From Parasphingorhabdus sp. (GTDB lineage Bacteria > Pseudomonadota > Alphaproteobacteria > Sphingomonadales > Sphingomonadaceae), in NCBI GenBank assembly GCA_030373505.1, contig JAUCYS010000017.1, forward strand, positions 1 to 64,000: a stretch of 64,000 nucleotides of DNA, read 5' to 3'. The translations under genes and the position numbers were made by a program. Below, in pieces: positions 1 to 9,590 of this stretch (its first letter is position 1; every line of letters begins with the position of its first letter). The notes below the pieces were generated by a model that made no database searches, had not been told where the DNA came from, and was given only the letters and a program-made list of their open reading frames with translations.

Positions 1-1746
1 ATCCTGATGACCGACGAGAGCAACGATCTGAAGGAATCGGTGACACCCGCTGCACTTAAAATCCAGCTTGCCGATACTGGCCAGCGCCCGCGTCCAGAAC
101 CGCGCATAGAGCAGATGCAGGATCGCATGTTCGACGCCGCCGATATATTGCGTCACTGGCAGCCATTTTTTCACCACATCGGGATCAAAGGGCCGGTCAT
201 CGGGCTGGCTGGCAAAGCGCAGGAAATACCAGCTGCTGTCGACAAAGGTGTCGAGCGTATCGGTCTCGCGGCGCGCCGCCTTGCCGCATTTCGGGCAGTG
301 GACATGTTTCCAGGTCGCGTGCCGTTCCAGCGGATTGCCGGGGGTTTCAAAATCGATATCCTCCGGCAGCACCACCGGCAGCTGGTCCTTCGGCACCGGT
401 ACCGGACCGCAGGCATCGCAGTGGATGATCGGAATCGGCGTGCCCCAGTAGCGTTGCCGCGAAACACCCCAGTCGCGCAGCCGCCAGGTGGTCTGCGCCC
501 TGCCCCAGCCTTCCGCTTGCGCGCGGTCGATGATATTCTGCTGCGCTTCCTCACTCGTCATGCCGTCGAGAAAGGCGCTGTTCACGATTTTTCCGGGTCC
601 GCTATAGGCCTCGTCGCCGGCAAATTCCGCCGCCGTTTCCTCGCCATCGGAAACCACACGCTTGACTGGCAGATCATATTTACGGGCAAAGTCGAGATCG
701 CGCTGGTCATGCGCCGGCACGCCGAACACGGCGCCGGTGCCATAATCCATCAGCACGAAATTGGCGACATAGACCGGCAGCTGCCAGTCCGGATCGAGCG
801 GATGGGTGACGGTCAGGCCGGTATCAAAGCCCTTTTTCTCCATCGTCTCGAGCTCGGCCGCCGTGGTGCCGCCCGCCTTGCATTCCTCGGCGAAAGCCGC
901 GAGCGCCGGATTCTGGCCGGCCAGCTGCTGGGTCAGCGGATGATCCGCCGCCAGCGCCACAAAGCTCGCCCCGAAAATCGTGTCCGGTCGTGTGGAAAAC
1001 ACTTCGACGGTCGAAATATCGGCTTGCGGTTCAGCGAGGGCGAAATGGAATTGCAGGCCCTGCGACTTGCCGATCCAGTTTTCCTGCATCAGCCGCACCT
1101 TGTCCGGCCATGCCTTGAGCTCGTCCAGTCCGGCGAGCAGATCCTCGGCAAAATCGGTGATCTTGAGAAACCACTGGCTGAGCTTGCGCTTCTCGACCTG
1201 GGCCCCCGAGCGCCAGCCCTTGCCGTCGATCACCTGTTCGTTGGCCAGCACGGTCATGTCGACCGGGTCCCAGTTGACCGCCGATTCCTTGCGATAGACC
1301 AGCCCGCCCTCGAACAGGTCGATGAACAAGGCCTGTTCCTGACCATAATATTCGGGGTCGCAGGTTGCCAGCTCGCGGCTCCAGTCAAAGGCAAAGCCCA
1401 GCGTTTTCAGCTGGCTGCGCATCGCCGCGATATTGGCTCTGGTCCATTCGCCGGGATGGACCTTCTTTTCCATCGCGGCATTTTCCGCCGGCATGCCGAA
1501 TGCGTCCCAGCCCATCGGGTGCAGCACTTCAAAGCCCTGCATCCGCCGGAACCGGGCCAGCACGTCGCCCATCGTATAGTTGCGGACATGGCCCATGTGG
1601 ATGCGGCCCGATGGATAGGGAAACATCTCGAGCACATAGCTGCGCGGTTTGCTGCTCGCGTCATCCGCCTCGAACACGCGCGATTCGGCCCAGCGCGTTT
1701 GCCAGCGCTTATCTGCCGCCAGTGGATTGAATCGCTGATCGGTCAT
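1..1746 (-). CDS. leuS: Leucyl-tRNA synthetase, N-terminal 582 residues (3' end outside window)
   Basis: Charges tRNA-Leu with leucine in the cytoplasm. Translation from the ATG at 1746 opens [10 protein letters not shown] and carries the class I HIGH-type signature as HMGH (residues 50-53, in [11 protein letters not shown]), then [10 protein letters not shown] near residue 75, the CP1 editing insertion and the [10 protein letters not shown] block near residue 530. The KMSKS loop and anticodon-binding domain would lie beyond base 1, so the gene is cut by the window edge rather than broken. The reading frame is open across all 582 codons. The DUF3576 lipoprotein gene lies upstream on the same strand, 27 bp away, an arrangement common in alphaproteobacteria. 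Identification is secure. Confidence 0.96.
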   Translation of the reverse strand, partial: MTDQRFNPLAADKRWQTRWAESRVFEADDASSKPRSYVLEMFPYPSGRIHMGHVRNYTMGDVLARFRRMQGFEVLHPMGWDAFGMPAENAAMEKKVHPGEWTRANIAAMRSQLKTLGFAFDWSRELATCDPEYYGQEQALFIDLFEGGLVYRKESAVNWDPVDMTVLANEQVIDGKGWRSGAQVEKRKLSQWFLKITDFAEDLLAGLDELKAWPDKVRLMQENWIGKSQGLQFHFALAEPQADISTVEVFSTRPDTIFGASFVALAADHPLTQQLAGQNPALAAFAEECKAGGTTAAELETMEKKGFDTGLTVTHPLDPDWQLPVYVANFVLMDYGTGAVFGVPAHDQRDLDFARKYDLPVKRVVSDGEETAAEFAGDEAYSGPGKIVNSAFLDGMTSEEAQQNIIDRAQAEGWGRAQTTWRLRDWGVSRQRYWGTPIPIIHCDACGPVPVPKDQLPVVLPEDIDFETPGNPLERHATWKHVHCPKCGKAARRETDTLDTFVDSSWYFLRFASQPDDRPFDPDVVKKWLPVTQYIGGVEHAILHLLYARFWTRALASIGKLDFKCSGCHRFLQIVALVGHQD

Positions 1747-1773
1747 TGCGGCCCCATTATGTCGCAGGAAAAA

Positions 1774-2223
1774 TTAGTTGCGGATCGCACCGCGCCGCAG
1801 GTCGCGGGCCTTGGTGAGGATGATCTGTTCCAGCTTCTGCGTGGTCGCTGCCTTGACCGGCGCATCCACCCAGTTGCCATTGGTATAGACCTGCCGCGAT
1901 GCCGCAACGCGCAAGGCATCGGCGCGCAAATCCTGGTCGAGGATCGACACATTGATTTTCATCCGCTCGCCCGGATTTTCGGGATTCACATACCAGTCGG
2001 TCAGGATCACTCCGCCATTGCTGTCGGTCTGGGTCAGCGGCATGAACGACAGCGCGTCCAGCGAAGCGCGCCACAAATAGCTGTTCACGCCGATCGTCGT
2101 CACCTGGGACGCGGCCAGATCGGCCTGGGGCCGTTCCTTGCCACCACAAGCGGACAGCAGGGACAATGCCAGCAGGCTAGCAGTTGCAGGCCGCAGGAAG
2201 AAAGAAGATTTGAGGCGGGACAT
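1774..2223 (-). CDS. DUF3576 family lipoprotein
   Basis: A 149-residue exported lipoprotein of unknown function. The start at 2223 was chosen because AGGAGC lies 7 nt upstream and the protein then opens with a signal peptide ending in LLSACGG, a clear lipobox whose Cys would be acylated. The mature part contains TIGVNSYLWRASLDAL and a W-Y-V-N-P region that I recognise as the alphaproteobacterial DUF3576 family. The frame is open further upstream, to 2337, but that extension would bury the signal peptide. It probably shares a transcript with leuS. Envelope localisation is inferred from the lipobox; no biochemical role is known to me. Confidence 0.85.
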   Translation of the reverse strand: MSRLKSSFFLRPATASLLALSLLSACGGKERPQADLAASQVTTIGVNSYLWRASLDALSFMPLTQTDSNGGVILTDWYVNPENPGERMKINVSILDQDLRADALRVAASRQVYTNGNWVDAPVKAATTQKLEQIILTKARDLRRGAIRN

Positions 2224-2574
2224 GAAGCGCTCCTGGTTGCATATTGCGCCGATACCAAATCTTTTTTGCAGGATTTGTTTCGGACATGATATCATTTCAG
2301 CGCTCTCTATAAATGCTTTGCCGCAAGGGGCAAGCACAAGCGCATGTTTTGCTCTTGTGCAGCGCCGAGTGAACCCCAGTTGAATGAGGGAAATATCATC
2401 CTCAGTTCATCTTCTTTTTGCTAGGACTGGCCACCAGGGTCTGGACAAAAGCGTAACCGAACTGCAACAGAAAACCGCTAGTTTGGAAAAATTAGACAAA
2501 AACAGTATGTTGACTCGTGCAGACTGGCATATTTTGCTATATTGCAGATCATACAAAGGGGAAGCATTTTCATC
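2224..2574. other. Divergent intergenic region
   Basis: About 350 bp separate the leftward DUF3576/leuS pair from the rightward exported protein at 2575. The stretch is AT-richer than its surroundings and should hold the promoters of both units. Short open frames on both strands (2384-2578 and 2407-2595) have no ribosome site or protein-like composition. I see no RNA gene, repeat or convincing sigma-70 promoter with correct spacing. Confidence 0.4.
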
Positions 2575-3318
2575 ATGACGAAAAAGGTTAGTCATTTCGG
2601 TTGGTTAGCGACGGGACTCGCGATCTCCGGTCTTGTCATGACTCCTGCCCTGGCGAAAGTGCTTTCCAGCGATGACAATATCGTATCCCTGAAAACCCTC
2701 GGATCGATCGGTTCCTTCACGGTCGCCGGTGTCGATCCCGATCTGGCTGCCAAATATAGTCTCAACGCCTTGCGCGGAAATAGCAGCTTCAAATTCACGC
2801 CCGCGGGCGGCACGCGTGACGGCGAGCGTTCGGTCACGGTGGTTGTTCGCCAGAAATCCGATGCCGATGCAGTGTCCATTCGTGAAAATATCCTCGCTGG
2901 CGCACCCGGATCGGGCATGATCAGCACAGCGAAAATTGCTCCTGTCTCCTACAGCCTGGGCTCCGCCAAGGGTCTGAAGAGCTTTGCGATTCCGGTCAAG
3001 AAACTGGGCAGCAACCTGCCTGACCTGTCCGAAATCGGCTCCGGCAAGCTGATCGAGGATCAGGATTCCGGCAAGAAGAGCCGCTTCAGTCCGCGCATGT
3101 CGATCGATGCCTCGGCTCCGATCAACGCGGCACCGCGGGCTCTCGATGCCAGCCAGAAAGATTATACGCTGGATGTCGGCGGCAGCTATTCGCTGACCCG
3201 TAATCTCAACGTCACCGCCGGTCTGCGGATCAATAACGAGCGCGACCGGATGGCACCCCTGACCGACAATCGTCAGGATAGCCAGGCGGTCTATGTTGGA
3301 ACCCAGTTCCGCTTCTAG
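2575..3318 (+). CDS. Exported hypothetical protein, possible outer-membrane protein
   Basis: A 247-residue protein that I cannot assign to a named family. The ATG at 2575 is preferred over the in-frame TTG at 2542 because it is followed directly by a signal peptide (basic MTKK, hydrophobic stretch, cleavage near TPALA-KV) and preceded by GGGGAAG. The C-terminal third looks like amphipathic beta-strands (YTLDVGGSYSLTRNLNVTAGLRI) and the chain ends in an aromatic residue (VGTQFRF), as in outer-membrane barrels. Only a few strands are evident, so a complete barrel is doubtful. It stands alone between divergent and convergent neighbours. Confidence 0.7.
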   Translation: MTKKVSHFGWLATGLAISGLVMTPALAKVLSSDDNIVSLKTLGSIGSFTVAGVDPDLAAKYSLNALRGNSSFKFTPAGGTRDGERSVTVVVRQKSDADAVSIRENILAGAPGSGMISTAKIAPVSYSLGSAKGLKSFAIPVKKLGSNLPDLSEIGSGKLIEDQDSGKKSRFSPRMSIDASAPINAAPRALDASQKDYTLDVGGSYSLTRNLNVTAGLRINNERDRMAPLTDNRQDSQAVYVGTQFRF

Positions 3319-3327
3319 AAATAGCGC

Positions 3328-3897
3328 TCAGCTCAGGGCATCGATCGCGGCCCAGCCATGGGTCCGACGATTCCGGACCATGCGGTAGCGGCGCGCGGTC
3401 ATACCGCCGAGATAGATGACCACACCATTGCATGATCGCGCCAGACGCCGCGCCTGCATGCCGTTCAGCGGACGCTGGCCGCGATGGGACCGGGTCGAAA
3501 AAATCGGCGAGAGAAAAAATATATCGGCGCCCGAGCGGTTGGCCTGCTGAATTTCCCCGGCGTCATGCACCGGTGCGCTGCGCAGCAGCCCGCCGATCAT
3601 GGGCCGCCGCGCCATGCGGCCATGCACGCCATCGGCGCGCCAGCGGCGGGCCAGGAAAGGGGATCCGGCCAGCATCAGCACATGTCCACGCCGCCGCGCC
3701 AGCTTTTGGATCGTCTCGAACCGCGCCCGGCGCAGGCTCTCGCTCAGATGATGGTGACGAAAGACGATGCCGCTGCCGCGCGGCAGGCGCAGGATCGCCT
3801 GGTCGAGCGCCGCATCGTTCCGTTCATCGGTGAACAGCCATATCCGCGGCAGCGAAGAACCCGACGGTTTCAGGGGGCAGGGCTGGTCTCTCGACAT
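3328..3897 (-). CDS. Thiamine phosphate synthase/TenI-like protein
   Basis: A 189-residue protein resembling ThiE/TenI alpha/beta barrels. LPRIWLFTDERND near the N-terminus matches the first strand, GADIFFLSPIFSTRSH matches the phosphate-binding FLSPxFxTxSH strand, and VVIYLGGMTARRY matches the GGI/M strand near the C-terminus. The start at 3897 gives MSRDQPCPL; the frame runs on to 3969 without family-like sequence. It is shorter than typical ThiE (about 210) and the middle is very Arg-rich, so catalysis of the HMP-PP/thiazole-phosphate coupling is uncertain. It is divergent from yggS with under 60 bp between starts. Confidence 0.75.
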   Translation of the reverse strand: MSRDQPCPLKPSGSSLPRIWLFTDERNDAALDQAILRLPRGSGIVFRHHHLSESLRRARFETIQKLARRRGHVLMLAGSPFLARRWRADGVHGRMARRPMIGGLLRSAPVHDAGEIQQANRSGADIFFLSPIFSTRSHRGQRPLNGMQARRLARSCNGVVIYLGGMTARRYRMVRNRRTHGWAAIDALS

Positions 3898-3953
3898 AAG
3901 CCGGCCTATAGACGCAAGCTTGGCGAAAGAGAATGACTGAGAGAGATTAAACC

Positions 3954-4622
3954 TTGGCAAAGCAGGCACTGAAAGAGATCACCGGCAAGATCGAAAAGGC
4001 GGCGCGAATAGCAGGCCGCAAGCCATCCGATATCACGCTTATTGCCGTGTCGAAAACCCGCAGCAGCGACGATATCCGGCCCCTGCTGGAGGCCGGTCAG
4101 CGCGTCTTCGGGGAAAACAGGGTGCAGGAAGCAGCGGACAAATGGCCTGCGTTGAAAGCGGACTATCCGGATAGCAAGCTGCACATGATTGGCCAGCTCC
4201 AGTCGAACAAGGCGGCCGAAGCCGTTGCCCTTTTCGATTATATCCATTCGCTCGACCGGCCTTCGCTGCTCAAGGCGCTGGCGAAGGAAATGGACCGGCA
4301 GGACCGGCGCATTCCCTGTTTTGTGCAGGTCAATATCGGGGAAGAACCGCAAAAAGGCGGCTGCGAGATTGCCGCTGTCCCCGCACTGGTCGAGCAGGCG
4401 CGGAAAGCGGGACTGAATATCGCGGGGCTGATGGCCATCCCGCCGGATGACAGCAATCCGGCTCCCTATTTTACGCTGCTTGCCAAGCTCGCCCGCGACC
4501 AAGGGCTTGCGGGCCTCAGCATGGGCATGTCGGGAGATTTTGAAAGCGCGGTCAAGCTGGGTGCCACCCATGTCCGGGTTGGCACGGCTCTCTTCGGGCC
4601 GCGCCCCACGCCGGCCGGCTAG
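3954..4622 (+). CDS. yggS: YggS family pyridoxal phosphate-binding protein
   Basis: A 222-residue single-domain PLP protein that in other bacteria buffers free PLP and affects amino-acid homeostasis. LIAVSKTRSSD carries the PLP lysine (K34); FGENRVQEA, HMIGQLQSNKA and the C-terminal SMGMSGDFESAVKLGATHVRVGTALFG are hallmark blocks. The start is a TTG at 3954 with GAGAGA 7 nt upstream; no in-frame ATG lies near. Its stop overlaps the stop of the convergent antiporter gene (4619), leaving no room for a shared terminator. Confidence 0.93.
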   Translation: MAKQALKEITGKIEKAARIAGRKPSDITLIAVSKTRSSDDIRPLLEAGQRVFGENRVQEAADKWPALKADYPDSKLHMIGQLQSNKAAEAVALFDYIHSLDRPSLLKALAKEMDRQDRRIPCFVQVNIGEEPQKGGCEIAAVPALVEQARKAGLNIAGLMAIPPDDSNPAPYFTLLAKLARDQGLAGLSMGMSGDFESAVKLGATHVRVGTALFGPRPTPAG

Positions 4623-6484
4623 TCAGTTTTCGCCTTTTTTCCGCCGTTCCTATCCGGATTTTTTTCGCTGTCCTTGGCTGCCCGGTCTGCCTTGCGTTCT
4701 TCCGGCGTGTCCGCGGCGACATAGCTGATCACGACGTCGCCATCCTCGATCACCGGACGGGCATCGGTGGCAAAGAACAACAGGCGGCGGTCCGGCTTGA
4801 GCACGGCCAGCGGTTCCTCGCCTTCTTCCAGATTCCTGCGATAATCTTCGGCGGTGAATTTTTCGGTGATATTGGTCTTGCTGAATCGCCAGCCAGCCAG
4901 ATCACGGTCCAGCAAGGTGGCAAAATCGGCACCGGATTCGAACAGCAGCCGACCATGGCCGACCCGGCTCTTGCTCTGGCTGTCATTGGCCAGCCGGCTG
5001 ATCTGCTCATAGCCCATTTCCGGGCCGAGATCGGCGGTGATCAGCTGGTTCTGGCTGTCATTGTCGGTCGCGGCGATCAGATGCTGATATTCGCCCATGT
5101 CGATATTGTCGTCATGCGCTTCTTCGAGCACATCGCCATGGCGAGTGGCCAGACCCTCGCTGTGCGCGCGGCGCAAGGCAAAGCGGCTATTGTCCGTAAT
5201 CAGCACGTCAATATCCAGCGATTTCAGCATCTTGCCAAGGGCAATCGACCAGCGATTGGCTCCGGCAATCAGCACGCCTTCGCCCTTGCCCTCGGAAATT
5301 CCCAGCCGTTCGGCGACCCAGGAGGCGGAAAAGCCGTGCGCGAAGATCGTCGCGATGACGACCGCAAAGCTGAGCGGCACCAGCGCTTCTGCGCCGGGCA
5401 ACCCATAGTCGACGAGCCGAATCGCGAACAGGCCGGTGATCGCGACCGCCACGATCCCGCGCGGCGCGATCCAGGCGATGAACAGCCGTTCGCGCCAGGG
5501 AACCGAACTGAACAGCAGAGCGATCAGCACCGAGACCGGGCGTACCACGAACAGCAGCAGGATCAGGAAGATGATGAACTGCGGCCGGAACTGCTGCACC
5601 GTTTCCCAGTCCAGCGTCGCCGACAGAATGATGAACACGCCGGAGATCAGCAGCACCGCAAGATCTTCCTTGAACCGGTACAGCGCCTGGCTGGAGTAGA
5701 TTTGCCGGTTGCCCATCACGATGCCCATTACCGTCACGGTAATCAGCCCGGTTTCATGCTTGATCAGATCGGCGATGACAAAGCCGGCAATCACGGTCAC
5801 TAGCAGAAAAGGCGCCTTCAGATATTCTGGCACCAGCCCTCTGGGAAACAGCCAGGTGACGGCAAAGCCGAGCCCGGCACCGATCAGGCCGGCAATGAAG
5901 CTTGCTGCCAGCACGTCCATGCTGATCACGGCGATATTGGCATTGGGGCCTTCATAAGTGATATAGGCGTAGATTCCGACGGCCAGCAAGGCGCCGATCG
6001 GATCGTTGACGATGCCTTCCCATTTCAGGATATTGCGGACCCGCGACGGCACCCGCAGCGTGCGCAGCATCGGGCCGATCACGGTCGGCCCGGTAACGAT
6101 CATGATACCGCCGAGCAGCGCCGAGATTTCCCAGGACAGGCCGGCGCCATAATGCGCGGCCGCCGTGCCCAGGACCCAGGCGATCGGACCGGCGATCAGG
6201 ACCATCGTGGTCACCGCTCCGCCCGCCTGGCGCAATTCGCGGAAATTCAGGCTGAGACCACCCTCGAACAGAATCACCGCCACCGCCAGCTTGATGATCG
6301 GCTCCTGCAGGGCGCCAAAATCGCGTTCTGGATCAATGATGCCCAGCACGGGGCCGGCGATAATGCCGACGATCAGCATCAGCGCAATGGCCGGACGACC
6401 GGTCCGCCAGGCGATCCACTGCGCGCCGATGCCAAGCAGGCCGATCAGCGCGATCTTGACCATTAGCGAATCTATAATTTCCAT
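4619..6484 (-). CDS. CPA1-type sodium:proton antiporter with regulatory tail
   Basis: A 621-residue inner-membrane exchanger. Residues about 1-395 are a chain of 11-13 hydrophobic helices; GIVNDPIGALL near residue 160 is the ND-type ion-binding helix of the CPA1/NhaP group. From about residue 400, EGVLIAGANRWSIALGKMLK starts a Rossmann-like TrkA-N domain, followed by a more charged tail ending in a Lys/Asp-rich stretch. Such proteins exchange Na+ or K+ for H+ to control pH and salt. It is a single gene, convergent with yggS. Which cation it carries cannot be read from the sequence. Confidence 0.92.
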   Translation of the reverse strand: MEIIDSLMVKIALIGLLGIGAQWIAWRTGRPAIALMLIVGIIAGPVLGIIDPERDFGALQEPIIKLAVAVILFEGGLSLNFRELRQAGGAVTTMVLIAGPIAWVLGTAAAHYGAGLSWEISALLGGIMIVTGPTVIGPMLRTLRVPSRVRNILKWEGIVNDPIGALLAVGIYAYITYEGPNANIAVISMDVLAASFIAGLIGAGLGFAVTWLFPRGLVPEYLKAPFLLVTVIAGFVIADLIKHETGLITVTVMGIVMGNRQIYSSQALYRFKEDLAVLLISGVFIILSATLDWETVQQFRPQFIIFLILLLFVVRPVSVLIALLFSSVPWRERLFIAWIAPRGIVAVAITGLFAIRLVDYGLPGAEALVPLSFAVVIATIFAHGFSASWVAERLGISEGKGEGVLIAGANRWSIALGKMLKSLDIDVLITDNSRFALRRAHSEGLATRHGDVLEEAHDDNIDMGEYQHLIAATDNDSQNQLITADLGPEMGYEQISRLANDSQSKSRVGHGRLLFESGADFATLLDRDLAGWRFSKTNITEKFTAEDYRRNLEEGEEPLAVLKPDRRLLFFATDARPVIEDGDVVISYVAADTPEERKADRAAKDSEKNPDRNGGKKAKTD

Positions 6485-6542
6485 ATTATGTCCTTGGCGG
6501 GTTTTGCGGGCTTATGCAAAAAACTTTCCTTGCCCCCGGGAA

Positions 6543-7808
6543 TCAGGATGGTTCGAAATGGTCGATCGCTTCCTCGATAACCCGGTAGACGGATTCGAGT
6601 TGCTCGGCGGTGATGCAATAAGGGGGCATGATATAGATCGTGTTGCCCAGCGGGCGCAGCAATATGTCCCGGTCACGGAAAAAGCGCAGCAGCCGCGGGC
6701 CGAAATCGGACATATAATCGCCGGCGCCATCGTCGATTTCCAGCGCCAAAATCGTGCCGCACTGGCGCAGGCCGCTGATGTTCGCCTTGCGCTGCAGTCG
6801 GCGGGCAAACGCCTGGTGCGAAGCGATGATCGCGTCGATTCGCTGCTTCACCGGCTCGTTGCGCCAGATCGCCAGATTGGCACTGGCGGCCGCACAGGCA
6901 ATCGGATTGGCGGTAAAGCTGCTCGAGTGAAAGAACATCTGCGCCCGGTCTTCGGAAAAATGCGCCTTATATATCGCATCGCTGGCAGCGGTGACGGCCA
7001 GCGGGATCACGCCGCCGGTCAGACCCTTGGCCATGCACAATATATCCGGCTCGACTCCGGCCTGTTCGCAGGCAAAGACGGTGCCGGTGCGGCCCCAGCC
7101 GGTCATCACCTCGTCGGCGATGAACAGCACGCCATGCGCACGGCAGATCGCTGCCATCTGCGCCAATACCGCAGGCGTGTAGATTTTCATGCCGCCGGCG
7201 CCGAGGATCAGCGGCTCGACAATCAGCGCCGCTGGCGGATCGTCGGGGTTGCGGCAATATGCTTCCAATTCTTCCAGCGTTCGCTGTTCCGCTCCGGCTT
7301 CCGGGAAGGACAGGGTGCCGACATCGAACAGCAAGGGCGCATAGGCGCGGTTGAACACGCCGCGCGCGCCGACCGACATCGCACCGATCGTATCGCCATG
7401 ATAGCTGTGCTCCATCACCAGGATCTTGTGGCGCGCCTCACCGCGATTGTGCCAATAGCCCAGCGCCATTTTCAGCGCGACCTCGACTGCCGTTGAGCCG
7501 CTGTCGGAAAAGAAAATATGGGCGAGCGATTCGGGCAGAAAGTCCGCGAGGCCCTCGGCCAGCGCGCGCGCCGGCGGATGGGTCCAGCCGGCAAAGATGA
7601 TCTGGTCCAGCCGGGCGCTCTGCTCCTGGATTGCGGCGACGATTTTGGGGTGGCAATGCCCATGGGTCTGCACCCACCAGCTGGAGATGGCATCGATAAT
7701 CTCTGTGCCGTCCGCGCGGTACAGCGCCGCGCCCTCGGCTCGCGCGATTTCCGGAATCGGCTCGCCCAGACCGTGCTGGGTAAACGGGTGCCAGATATTG
7801 AGGCTCAT
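6543..7808 (-). CDS. bioA: Adenosylmethionine-8-amino-7-oxononanoate transaminase
   Basis: A 421-residue fold-type I aminotransferase that converts KAPA to DAPA using S-adenosylmethionine in biotin synthesis. MSLNIWHPFTQH and ISSWWVQTHGHCHP at the start are specific to BioA; SDSGSTAVEVALKMA (residues 101-115) binds the PLP phosphate, ADEVMTGWGRTG (231-242) supplies the Asp for the PLP nitrogen, and K261 in MAKGLTGG forms the Schiff base. It is the last gene of bioF-bioD-bioA; its ATG overlaps the stop of bioD by 4 bp, suggesting coupled translation. Confidence 0.97.
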   Translation of the reverse strand: MSLNIWHPFTQHGLGEPIPEIARAEGAALYRADGTEIIDAISSWWVQTHGHCHPKIVAAIQEQSARLDQIIFAGWTHPPARALAEGLADFLPESLAHIFFSDSGSTAVEVALKMALGYWHNRGEARHKILVMEHSYHGDTIGAMSVGARGVFNRAYAPLLFDVGTLSFPEAGAEQRTLEELEAYCRNPDDPPAALIVEPLILGAGGMKIYTPAVLAQMAAICRAHGVLFIADEVMTGWGRTGTVFACEQAGVEPDILCMAKGLTGGVIPLAVTAASDAIYKAHFSEDRAQMFFHSSSFTANPIACAAASANLAIWRNEPVKQRIDAIIASHQAFARRLQRKANISGLRQCGTILALEIDDGAGDYMSDFGPRLLRFFRDRDILLRPLGNTIYIMPPYCITAEQLESVYRVIEEAIDHFEPS

Positions 7809-8434
7809 GGCATAAAATCCGCGACAGCGAAATTGGCATCAAAGGCGGCCGTCAGAGTCGCTGGCGACAGATGGTCGATGACCGGCAACCGTCCCAGCCG
7901 CCTGACGTCGCCCAACCGGCAGATGGTCTGCTCGCTGTCGGCATGTTTCGGGCCGACAAAGGCGATGCCGTGAATCGCAATGCCGCGGCTGCGCAGCGCC
8001 TCGATGGTCAGCAGGCTGTGGTTGATCGTCCCCAGCCGGGTCGAGGCGACAAGGATCACCGGTAGGCCCCAGTGGGCAAAAAGATCGGCAAACAGCAAGT
8101 CCGGATTGACTGGGACCAGCGCTCCGCCGGCACCCTCGATGATCAGCGGGCCGTCGACCTCCGGAAGGACCAGATCGTCGAGACCGATGGCAATTCCTTC
8201 CGCAGCCGCAGAAAAATGCGGCGAAGCGGGAATTTGCAGCCGGAAACGCTCGGGCAGGATCCGCGATGAATCGATGCCGCCGAGCCGAGCCACGGTCTCG
8301 CTGTCGGTGCCCTCGGCGAGACCTGCCTGGACCGGCTTCCAATAATGGCCCTCAAGAGCCGCGGTCAGCGCCGCTGCAAAAACGGTCTTGCCGATATCGG
8401 TATCGGTGCCGGTGATGACGAACTGCCCGCTCAT
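7805..8434 (-). CDS. bioD: Dethiobiotin synthetase
   Basis: A 209-residue ATPase that closes the ureido ring of dethiobiotin from DAPA and CO2. The P-loop GTDTDIGKT is at residues 9-17, KPVQAG follows near residue 33, and EGAGGALVPV marks the second nucleotide/Mg2+ region. Length matches the family. Both ends overlap neighbours by 4 bp (ATGA), with bioF upstream and bioA downstream. Confidence 0.96.
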   Translation of the reverse strand: MSGQFVITGTDTDIGKTVFAAALTAALEGHYWKPVQAGLAEGTDSETVARLGGIDSSRILPERFRLQIPASPHFSAAAEGIAIGLDDLVLPEVDGPLIIEGAGGALVPVNPDLLFADLFAHWGLPVILVASTRLGTINHSLLTIEALRSRGIAIHGIAFVGPKHADSEQTICRLGDVRRLGRLPVIDHLSPATLTAAFDANFAVADFMP

Positions 8435-9573
8435 GCCGCTTCTGCCACCGCCAGCGCTTCCTCCAGCGCCGCGGCAAGGCTGCGGATGTCATCTGCCGTT
8501 ACATTCAGGGTCAGTGAAATGCGCAGGCGTGCGGTGCCGGCCGGCACCGTCGGCGGACGAATCGCCCGGACATCGAAGCCCTTGCCCTGCAGCAGCGTGG
8601 CCACGGTCACCGCGACCCGGTCATCACCGATGATGATCGGGAAAATCTGGCTGTCCTGTCCCTCGGCAAGATTGAGACCGGCAAAACAGCTGCGGGCCAG
8701 CGCGATATGGTCGGCCAGGCCGGTCCGCAGCGAGGGCGTTTCCCCGACATGGACAATCGCCTGATGGGCCAGATGCGCGGTCAGCGGGCTGGGGGCGGTG
8801 GAAAAGATAAAGGGGCGAGCGCGGTTGATGAAAAAGTCGCGGAGGACGCTCGGCATGGTCAGCAGGCCACCCTCTCCGCCCAGCGCCTTGCCGATTGTTC
8901 GCAGGATCAGGATATTGTCGCGCTTGCCGAGCTCTGCGGCCAGACCGGCACCGCGGTCGCCGAACACGCCGACGGCATGCGCCTCGTCGATCACCAGCAT
9001 CGCGTCATGGCTGTCGGCGATGCGTGTCAAATCGGCCAGCGGTGCCCGGTCACCATCCATGCTGTACAGGCTTTCGACCGCAATCCAGACGGTGCCCGTC
9101 CCTCCGGACGCGCGCCAGACCCGGATGGCCTGTTCCAGGGCATTGCAGTCATTATGGGGGAAAGGCTGGAACCGGGCGCGGCCCAGCTTCATGCCGTCAT
9201 GGACGCTGGCGTGGATGAACGCGTCATACAACAGGAGATCGCCGGTCTGCGGCAGGGTAGCGAACAGGGCGCTGTTCGCGGCAAAACCGGAGCCGAAGAA
9301 CAGGCTGGCCTCCGCGCCATAATGGCTCGCGGCAAAGGCCTCCAGCGCTTCATGCTCGGGATGATTGCCGCCGAGCAGCCGCGAACCGCCCGAGCCATGG
9401 GCGATGCCATTGGCAATGGCTCTTTGCGCGATGGCCTGCAGAACGGGACTGTGTGCCAGCCCGAGATAGTCATTGGAGGAAAAATCCTTGCCCGCCGGCA
9501 TCAACAGACGCCGCTTGCGACCTGCCTTTTCCAGTGCCGCAAGCTGGTCGCGATAGGGTTTGAATCGATCCAT
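8431..9573 (-). CDS. bioF: 8-amino-7-oxononanoate synthase
   Basis: A 380-residue PLP enzyme of the alpha-oxoamine synthase family that condenses pimeloyl thioester with L-alanine to give KAPA. Hallmarks are SSNDYLGLA (32-40), GSGGSRLLGGN (60-70), DEAHAVGVFGDRG (196-208) and the PLP lysine K229 in RTIGKALGGEGG. It is the first gene of the bioF-bioD-bioA run. No bioB, bioC or bioH homologue is in the window, so pimeloyl supply and sulfur insertion must be encoded elsewhere. No obvious BirA/BioR operator could be picked out by eye upstream of 9573. Confidence 0.96.
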   Translation of the reverse strand: MDRFKPYRDQLAALEKAGRKRRLLMPAGKDFSSNDYLGLAHSPVLQAIAQRAIANGIAHGSGGSRLLGGNHPEHEALEAFAASHYGAEASLFFGSGFAANSALFATLPQTGDLLLYDAFIHASVHDGMKLGRARFQPFPHNDCNALEQAIRVWRASGGTGTVWIAVESLYSMDGDRAPLADLTRIADSHDAMLVIDEAHAVGVFGDRGAGLAAELGKRDNILILRTIGKALGGEGGLLTMPSVLRDFFINRARPFIFSTAPSPLTAHLAHQAIVHVGETPSLRTGLADHIALARSCFAGLNLAEGQDSQIFPIIIGDDRVAVTVATLLQGKGFDVRAIRPPTVPAGTARLRISLTLNVTADDIRSLAAALEEALAVAEAA

Positions 9574-9590
9574 GGCAGGACCGTTAGCAG

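Noticed and set aside
7-2289. A 760-codon open frame on the + strand
   Set aside because: It is antisense to leuS and DUF3576, has no family features and is rich in Arg, His and Gln, as expected of a high-GC shadow frame.
8-9573. A biotin-linked riboswitch or BioR operator before bioF
   Set aside because: No conserved leader structure or TTATAA-type dyad could be identified upstream of 9573.
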